DNA from: Betaproteobacteria bacterium
GTDB lineage: Bacteria > Pseudomonadota > Gammaproteobacteria > Burkholderiales > Burkholderiaceae_C
Length of the DNA: 6,639 nt
Reading direction: 5' to 3'
NCBI GenBank assembly: GCA_025354965.1
Contig: JANXLW010000153.1
Location: 1 to 6,639, forward strand
This document shows, piece by piece, positions 6,234-6,639 of the stretch (positions within the stretch are counted from its first letter, which is position 1; every line of letters begins with the position of its first letter). The position numbers and the translations under genes were made by a program. The notes beneath the pieces are model-generated. The model was not told where the DNA came from, did not search any database, and saw nothing but the letters and a program-made list of their open reading frames with translations.

Positions 6234-6639
6234 TTGCTGGACGAAGTGCAAGGCACCGTGCAGGGTCACCGCGATGGTCATGGATTTGTGTCCCGCGATG
6301 ACGGTGAATCCGACATCTATCTGCCCCCCAATGAAATGCGCGCTGTGTTGCACAAAGATCGCGTCATGGTTCGCATTGTGCGTAGCGACCGCAAGGGTCG
6401 TCCCGAGGGACGGGTGGTGGAAATCACCGAACGCCCGCAGCAACCGATCATTGGTCGTTTGTTGCAGGAAAGTGGCATTTGGATTGTTGTTCCGGAAGAC
6501 AAACGCTACGGCCAGGACGTGCTGATTCCCAAGGCTGCCACCGGCTCCGCCAAACCGGGCCAGGTGGTGGTGGTTGAGTTGACTGAAGTGCCGTCCCTGT
6601 ACGGCCAACCTGTGGGTCGCGTCAAGGAAATACTCGGCG
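6234..6639 (+). CDS. rnr: Ribonuclease R, N-terminal part (start uncertain; runs off right edge)
   Basis: RNase R is a processive 3'-5' exoribonuclease that degrades structured RNA, including rRNA and mRNA fragments. The part seen covers the N-terminal OB/cold-shock-like region: VQGTVQGHRDGHGFV, then DIYLPPNEMRAVLHKDRVMV, KGRPEGRVVEI, IIGRLLQESG and GQVVVVELTE. These align by eye, block for block, with the same region of E. coli RNase R, which has about 80 residues before it, including a helix-turn-helix. Here the frame is open only back to a stop at 6141, and the tRNA-Leu ends at 6183, so that N-terminal domain seems absent. There is no in-frame ATG until well inside the OB region. Candidates are TTG at 6234 (used here, no clear Shine-Dalgarno), a rare ATC at 6207 preceded by GAGAG at 7 nt, or GTG at 6156 inside the antisense of the tRNA. 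The family call is firm; the start is not. The catalytic RNB domain is outside the window. Confidence 0.85.
   Translation, partial: MLDEVQGTVQGHRDGHGFVSRDDGESDIYLPPNEMRAVLHKDRVMVRIVRSDRKGRPEGRVVEITERPQQPIIGRLLQESGIWIVVPEDKRYGQDVLIPKAATGSAKPGQVVVVELTEVPSLYGQPVGRVKEILG

Overview
The window looks like an ordinary chromosomal segment of a betaproteobacterium, most likely order Burkholderiales and probably Comamonadaceae (Rhodoferax/Polaromonas-like). This is judged from remembered protein families: a PhaR polyhydroxyalkanoate regulator, a COG4255/RpfE-type gene coupled to recJ, a single LolC-type permease with LolD, and an RNase R whose OB region reads like Comamonadaceae versions. No database search was possible. 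GC content is high in lolCD and recJ and visibly lower from about 3500 to 4700. I see no mobile element, CRISPR array, phage gene or defence system.

Layout, left to right. Minus strand, 1-1346: a COG4255/RpfE-type protein of unknown function reads into recJ with a 4-nt ATGA overlap; recJ runs off the left edge. Plus strand, 1400-3497: lolC and lolD overlap by 8 nt and encode the inner-membrane ABC machine that releases lipoproteins to LolA. From 3498 to 4112 there is a lower-GC stretch holding one 116-residue gene I do not recognise (3619-3969) and the phaR upstream region. phaR (4113-4646) and rimO (4675-6069) follow, 28 nt apart. A tRNA-Leu(CAG) gene lies on the minus strand at 6099-6183. 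The 5' part of rnr (RNase R) starts divergently from it and runs off the right edge.

Functionally these are neighbouring housekeeping units rather than one pathway: DNA repair (RecJ), envelope biogenesis (LolCD), carbon-storage control (PhaR), ribosomal protein S12 modification (RimO), translation (tRNA-Leu) and RNA decay (RNase R). I found no convincing new system. The points most worth a second look are: (1) rnr has no in-frame ATG near its start, apparently lacks the usual N-terminal helix-turn-helix region, and overlaps the likely tRNA-Leu promoter; (2) a TGC-N3-GCA palindrome just downstream of a -10-like hexamer before phaR, which fits PhaR autoregulation; (3) an Ala/Pro-rich N-terminal extension of about 57 residues on LolD, supported by a good ribosome-binding site; (4) the unrecognised small gene upstream of phaR.
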